DNA of 64,000 nt from the NCBI RefSeq assembly GCF_000336815.1, contig NZ_AOLG01000008.1:67545-131544 (forward strand), in the 5' to 3' direction. The notes under the pieces are model-generated. The model was not told where the DNA came from. It saw only the letters and a program-made list of their open reading frames with translations, and made no database searches. The translations under genes and the position numbers were made by a program. Every line of letters starts with the position of its first letter. Positions within the stretch are counted from its first letter, which is position 1. The DNA is from Haloferax prahovense DSM 18310 (lineage in GTDB: Archaea > Halobacteriota > Halobacteria > Halobacteriales > Haloferacaceae). Positions 60,389 to 64,000 of the stretch are shown here, in pieces.

Positions 60389-60568
60389 TTACTCTCCCCA
60401 GTCCTCTTCGAGTTCGGGCGCTTCTTCGAGTGTCACGGGGTCGAGGGAGACGACCTCAAGCTCTGCGCCCGTGGCGGGGCTGTCGATGATTTCGCCGACT
60501 TCGACGTCGGCAGGCAGCTCGATTTCCTCTCCACTCAGCGGGTCTTCCGCGGTGATGGTGTCGCTCAT
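60389..60568 (-). CDS. lysW: Amino-group carrier protein LysW (ArgW)
   Basis: A 59-residue acidic carrier that protects the amino group of glutamate during ornithine synthesis. The C-terminus EAPELEEDWGE carries the invariant EDWGE tail, whose last glutamate is the attachment point. Unusually, the zinc-finger cysteines of canonical LysW are missing; at those positions the protein reads AEDPLSGEEIELP and DSPATGAELEVVSLDP. It is the first gene of the block, with a TATA box at 60594-60601 and a direct repeat upstream. The ATG at 60568 follows a dead-end ATGTAA. Confidence 0.93.
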   Translation of the reverse strand: MSDTITAEDPLSGEEIELPADVEVGEIIDSPATGAELEVVSLDPVTLEEAPELEEDWGE

Positions 60569-60885
60569 TACATCCGTGGCTGGTCGACGGACGGTATTAA
60601 AGCCGTCGAAAATTACACGTCGAAAATAAACGCAAAGAAGTCTCTAGCGGGTGTTATCTGTCGAATCGGCCGACAATACGGGTCAGCCGAACGACGCGTC
60701 GAGCTTGGGTGCCACGCTCACTCGACGCCGGAGACGGGACCGGTCGTCGGACCGGTCGACCCGTCCCCCGCGTCGGGCGTGGTCGTCGTCGGGGTTCCGG
60801 TCGGGGTCGCCGGAGCCCGGCCGGTCGTCGCGGCGCGGTCGCTCGCGGTCGTCGGAGCAGACCGGCGGGCGTCGCGTCGGTGAAC
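60569..60885. other. Region between argH and lysW
   Basis: 317 bases. The right-hand end on the minus strand (60594-60627) holds the lysW promoter. The rest is GC-rich, and in the argH frame continues past the argH stop codon as a Thr/Pro-rich stretch (APATPTGTPTTTTPDAGDG) to a stop at about 60720. I see no supported gene. Confidence 0.5.
60594..60627 (-). promoter_or_regulatory. lysW promoter with upstream direct repeat
   Basis: TATA-like TTTAATA (minus strand, 60594-60601) lies 30 bases before the lysW ATG. Immediately upstream, CGTCGAAAAT occurs twice on the plus strand (60604-60613 and 60618-60627) with a 14-base period, a plausible activator or repressor site for the arginine operon. 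Confidence 0.55.
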
Positions 60886-62352
60886 TCAGACATAGCTCGA
60901 GACCTCCTCTTCGAGACCCTCGGCCGCCGCGGCGAGCGAGTCGCGCGCGTCGGCGACGGCGGCGGCGTCGTCCGAGAGCTCGTCGCGGGCCGTCGAGAGC
61001 GTCGCCTCCACGGCGGCGGGTGCGGGCCCGCCGACCGAATCGCGACTCGCCACGCTCTCGGTCGGGTCGAGCGCGGCTTCGACGGCCTCGGCTGTCACGT
61101 GCGTAAAGAGTGACTCACCTAATACGTCCGTAGCGACGGCGTCAAGTGTTGCCACGTCGGGCGTTCCCTCGGAGCGGGCGGCCGCCTCCGCGACGACCTC
61201 GTGGGCCGTGCGGAACGGCAGGCCGGCCATCGCCAGCAGGTCCGCCACGCCGGTCGCGGTCGAAAAGCCGTCGCCCGCGGCCGCGGCGAGTTCGTCCTCG
61301 GGCCACGTCGCCGACCCGACCGCGCCGGCGGCGACCGCGGCCGCCTCGGCCACGTCGTCGACGGTGCGGAACGCGTGTTTGTGGGCGCGCTGTAGGTCGC
61401 GGTTGTACGCGCGCGGGAGTCCCTTCAGCGTCGTCAGGAGGCCGGTGAGTTCCCCGACGGCGTCGCCCGCGACGGCGCGGACGAGTTCCATCGTGTCGGG
61501 GTTCTTCTTCTGCGGCATGATAGAGGAGGTCGACGAGTAGTCGTCCGACAGCTCGACGAGGCCCTTGTTCGAGAATATCACGAGGTCCTCGGCGAGGCCG
61601 GAGAGCGTGACCGCGTGGGTCGTGAGCGCCGACAGCGTCTCCGCGAGGAAGTCGCGGGTCGCCGAGGCGTCCATCGAGTTCTCCATCACGCGGTCGAAGC
61701 CGAGCAGGTCGGACACGAGTTCGCGGTTCACGTCGAAGGGCGTGCCCGCGAACGCCGCCGACCCGAGCGGCGACTGGTTGATGCGCTCGTACGCGCACAT
61801 GAGGCGGGCGCAGTCGCGGGCGACCGCCCGTTCGTACGAGAGGAGGAAGTGCGCGACCGTCGTCGGTTGCGCGGGCTGGAGGTGCGTGTAGCCGGGCATT
61901 ACCGTCTCGGTGTGTGCCGCGGCCGTCTCGAGTAACGACTCGCGCAGAGCGAGCGCGGCGTCGAGGGCCGAAAGCACGTCCTCGCGCAGACGGTAGCGGA
62001 TGCAGGTCGCCACCTCGTCGTTGCGCGAGCGGGCGGTGTGCATCTTCCCGCCGTCGGGTCCGACGATGTCGATGACGGCGGCCTCGATGGCCTCGTGAAC
62101 GTCTTCGCCGCCCGAAAGCGCGTCGTGGCCCGCGGCCTCGACCTCGTCCAGCGCGGCGAGAATCTCGCTCGCGACCTCGGACTCGATGATGTCCTGCGAC
62201 GCGAGCATCACGACGTGCGCCCGGTCGACGGCGAGGTCGGCCTCGAAGATGCGTTCGTCGGCCGCGAGGCTCGACATGAACCCGCGGGCGGGGCCGCCGC
62301 TGAAGCGGTCCCGGCGGATGACGCCCTCGGAGTCGCCGTCCTCGCCTGCCAT
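60886..62352 (-). CDS. argH: Argininosuccinate lyase
   Basis: Splits argininosuccinate to arginine and fumarate, the last step. The 488 residues contain the family motifs FMSSLAADERIFEADLAVDR, MHTARSRNDEVATCIRYRLR, PGYTHLQPAQPTTVAHFLLS, and the signature STSSIMPQKKNPDTMELVRA with the catalytic serine. It follows argG with a single base between stop and start. An insertion of Ala-rich sequence near the C-terminus (AAAVADARDSLAAAAEGLEE) is typical of halophiles. Downstream DNA stays open in frame after the stop (see the region entry). Confidence 0.96.
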   Translation of the reverse strand: MAGEDGDSEGVIRRDRFSGGPARGFMSSLAADERIFEADLAVDRAHVVMLASQDIIESEVASEILAALDEVEAAGHDALSGGEDVHEAIEAAVIDIVGPDGGKMHTARSRNDEVATCIRYRLREDVLSALDAALALRESLLETAAAHTETVMPGYTHLQPAQPTTVAHFLLSYERAVARDCARLMCAYERINQSPLGSAAFAGTPFDVNRELVSDLLGFDRVMENSMDASATRDFLAETLSALTTHAVTLSGLAEDLVIFSNKGLVELSDDYSSTSSIMPQKKNPDTMELVRAVAGDAVGELTGLLTTLKGLPRAYNRDLQRAHKHAFRTVDDVAEAAAVAAGAVGSATWPEDELAAAAGDGFSTATGVADLLAMAGLPFRTAHEVVAEAAARSEGTPDVATLDAVATDVLGESLFTHVTAEAVEAALDPTESVASRDSVGGPAPAAVEATLSTARDELSDDAAAVADARDSLAAAAEGLEEEVSSYV

Positions 62353-62353
62353 C

Positions 62354-63571
62354 TTACTCGTCGCTACCGCCGTCTGCGGCGAGTTCGGGCTTCTGCTTTT
62401 TCGCGCTCTGGTTGGCGAGGCGCGCCTGGAAGCCGTGGTACTTGGCGACGCCCGTCGCGTCGGCCTGTTCGATGCCGTCGACCGTCTCCGTGTTGAAGGA
62501 GGCGGCGGACTCGGAGTACGCGGCGTACTCGGATTTGCGACCGACCGGGCGGGCCTGCCCGCCCTCGAACTTGATGGTCACGGTGCCCGTGACGCGCTCT
62601 TGGGTCTTCTCGAGGAAGGCGTTCAGCGCGCCCACGAGCGGGGCGTCGATGAGGCCCTCGTAGGCCTTCTGGGACCACTCGTTGTCCACGGTGGCCTTGA
62701 AGTCGCGTTCCTCCTTCGTGAGGACGAGCCCTTCGAGCGCCTCGTGGGCGTTCAGGAGCGTCGTCGCGGCCGGGTGCTCGTAGTTCTCGCGCACCTTGAG
62801 GCCGAGCATGCGGTCTTCCATCATGTCGGTGCGGCCGACGCCGTGCTTGCCGGCCTTCTCGTTGAGGAACGAGATGAGTTCGAGGGGTTCCATCTCCTCG
62901 TCGTCGACGGCGACCGGGTAGCCGTCTTCGAACGCGATTTCGATGAGTTCCGTCTCGTCGGACGGCTGGTCGGTCCACTCGTAGATGTCCTCCGGCGGGA
63001 CGTAGCCGGGTTCTTCGAGGTTGCCGCCCTCGATGGAACGGCTCCAGAGGTTCGTGTCGATGGACCAGACGCCCTCGTTGCCGCCCTGCACCGGGAGGTC
63101 CTTCTCGGCGGCGTACTCGATTTCCCACTCGCGGGTCATGCCCATCTCGCGGACGGGTGCGATGACTTCGAGGTCGGAGGCGCGCCAGACCGCTTCGAAG
63201 CGAAGCTGGTCGTTGCCCTTGCCCGTACAGCCGTGGGCGATACCGTCACAGTCCTTCTCTTCGGCGAGTCCGAGGATGGCCTTAGCGATGACCGGGCGCG
63301 CGAGCGCGGTGCCGAGCGGATAGCCCTGATAGTCCGCGTTGGCGCACACCGAGTCGAGACAGAGCTGTGCGAACTCCTGTTTCGCGTCGACGACGTAGTG
63401 TTCCAGCCCGAGGGCCTCGGCCGTCTCGTAGGCCTCCTCGAACTCCTCTTCCGGCTGGCCGACGTCGACGGTGACGCCGACGACTTCGTCGTATCCGTAC
63501 TCCTCTTCGAGAATCGGGACGCAGACTGTTGTGTCGAGTCCGCCCGAGAACGCGAGTGCGACTTTCTTCAT
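62354..63571 (-). CDS. argG: Argininosuccinate synthase
   Basis: Condenses citrulline and aspartate with ATP to argininosuccinate. The 405 residues begin MKKVALAFSGGLDTTVCVPI with the PP-loop SGGLDT. They continue with ALARPVIAKAILGLAEEKDC, DGIAHGCTGKGNDQLRFEAV and NLWSRSIEGGNLEEPGYVPP. ATG 63571 gives the family start; the 14 additional upstream codons would overlap the TATA box at 63598-63607. It heads the argG-argH operon. Confidence 0.96.
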   Translation of the reverse strand: MKKVALAFSGGLDTTVCVPILEEEYGYDEVVGVTVDVGQPEEEFEEAYETAEALGLEHYVVDAKQEFAQLCLDSVCANADYQGYPLGTALARPVIAKAILGLAEEKDCDGIAHGCTGKGNDQLRFEAVWRASDLEVIAPVREMGMTREWEIEYAAEKDLPVQGGNEGVWSIDTNLWSRSIEGGNLEEPGYVPPEDIYEWTDQPSDETELIEIAFEDGYPVAVDDEEMEPLELISFLNEKAGKHGVGRTDMMEDRMLGLKVRENYEHPAATTLLNAHEALEGLVLTKEERDFKATVDNEWSQKAYEGLIDAPLVGALNAFLEKTQERVTGTVTIKFEGGQARPVGRKSEYAAYSESAASFNTETVDGIEQADATGVAKYHGFQARLANQSAKKQKPELAADGGSDE

Positions 63572-63597
63572 GTACTCGTCTGTGGCGGGGACATACA

Positions 63598-63653
63598 GAT
63601 AAATTCTTTGCATTCAATTTCTGAAATTAAGTAGTAGAGATGCCTATAGGCAC
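63598..63653 (-). promoter_or_regulatory. argG promoter with two palindromes
   Basis: TATA-like GAATTTATCT (minus strand, 63598-63607) is centred 31 bases before the argG ATG. Upstream lie AATTTC-T-GAAATT (63617-63629) and the perfect 12-base palindrome TGCCTATAGGCA (63642-63653). They are candidate binding sites for an arginine-responsive regulator. Confidence 0.55.
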
Positions 63654-63845
63654 GAAAATAGGTGATTAGCGATTTCGACGTGTCCCGAAGGAGATGATGA
63701 TTGTGGCCCTAAAGGGCCCGTCGTCGGGGTCGGACAGCCGCGGCTCGCAGCGGGGCAAAAGTGGCGAAGGTGCTGCGAGTCGCCATGGTTGCGAAACGCT
63801 ACGACGTCTTCCCTATTAAACGCTTCCGGCGACGCAAACGTTTCC

Positions 63846-63962
63846 TCAGTCGAGCAACTCCCCGGCGAGTTCGACCAGTAGTTCGTTGTCGACGAGCGCG
63901 ACCACGAGCGCGATAATCGCGAGCACGACGACTGCGATGACGAGCCACTCGATAAGGGTCAT
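63846..63962 (-). CDS. 38-residue single-pass membrane protein
   Basis: A small ORF starting MTLIEWLVIAVVVLAIIALV, one strongly hydrophobic helix followed by a short acidic amphipathic tail (DNELLVELAGELLD). No other frame in the last 400 bases is convincing. The composition (Val/Ile/Leu helix, acidic tail) is typical of genuine tiny haloarchaeal membrane proteins. Its promoter lies beyond the window edge, so I cannot judge expression. Function unknown. Confidence 0.5.
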   Translation of the reverse strand: MTLIEWLVIAVVVLAIIALVVALVDNELLVELAGELLD

Positions 63963-64000
63963 AGCACCCGCAACGTGGCGACTCCTCCGGTAAGTGTTCT

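Noticed and set aside
63705-63718. GGCCCT-AA-AGGGCC hairpin as a terminator
   Set aside because: No T-run follows and it lies upstream of argG, not downstream of a gene. Left unassigned.
1-64000. CRISPR arrays, insertion sequences, prophage, toxin-antitoxin or defence islands
   Set aside because: No regularly spaced repeats, transposase motifs, integrase genes, terminal inverted repeats or known defence domains were seen.

Overview
The window is a very GC-rich, acid-biased stretch of a haloarchaeal main chromosome, almost certainly Haloferax (H. volcanii or a close relative). The proteins are rich in Asp and Glu, and the genome is informational in an archaeal way: Orc1/Cdc6, PolD small subunit, Hef, Hel308, a KEOPS subunit and leaderless TATA promoters. 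Gene content and order around orc1 agree with what I recall of the H. volcanii main chromosome at oriC1. That is memory, not a search result.

Layout. 1-9.7 kb holds the 5' part of an ABC-transporter ATPase gene (cut by the window edge), a small hypothetical, a soluble chemotaxis transducer, uvrC, malate dehydrogenase, a zinc-ribbon autoantigen-type protein and hef. 9.7-16 kb is the origin. It contains the minus-strand operon oapA-oapB-oapC, a frameshifted membrane-protein gene, an AT-rich unwinding element flanked by inverted origin recognition boxes (ORBs), and orc1. 16-31 kb carries signal peptidase Sec11, polD1, an old-yellow-enzyme reductase, a ZIP metal transporter, aspartate kinase, tryptophanase, a phosphoesterase, purO, tRNA-Gln(CUG), cgi121-hel308, a small ferredoxin and haloarchaea-specific hypotheticals. 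31-54 kb holds a methyltransferase, a three-gene thiamine-type ABC transporter, an AI-2E-type exporter, two rhodaneses (tssA, tssB), a short-chain fatty acid transporter, uvrB, a Nudix hydrolase, a TauE-type exporter, UspA, a thioesterase, an SPFH protein, a cytochrome P450 and an XPD-like helicase. 54-63.6 kb is a complete LysW-dependent arginine biosynthesis locus: lysW-argX-argC-argB-argD-lysK-argF in one tightly overlapping unit, and argG-argH in a second. A tiny membrane protein closes the window.

How it fits together. Replication initiation (orc1, ORBs, oap genes, polD1) and several repair enzymes (UvrB, UvrC, Hef, Hel308, XPD-like) lie within about 50 kb of the origin. Many genes show TATA boxes 25-31 bases before the start codon, which implies leaderless mRNAs.

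No transposon, prophage, CRISPR array or secretion island is visible, so I do not claim a large new system. The less-explained signals are small. They are a family of ORB-like motifs with a distinct TCCAGT variant in 3'-end intergenic regions, a frameshifted gene beside the DUE, a LysW without its zinc-finger cysteines, an Arg-rich leader ORF overlapping the ZIP gene, a structured leader before the TauE-type gene, and several unannotated small proteins.
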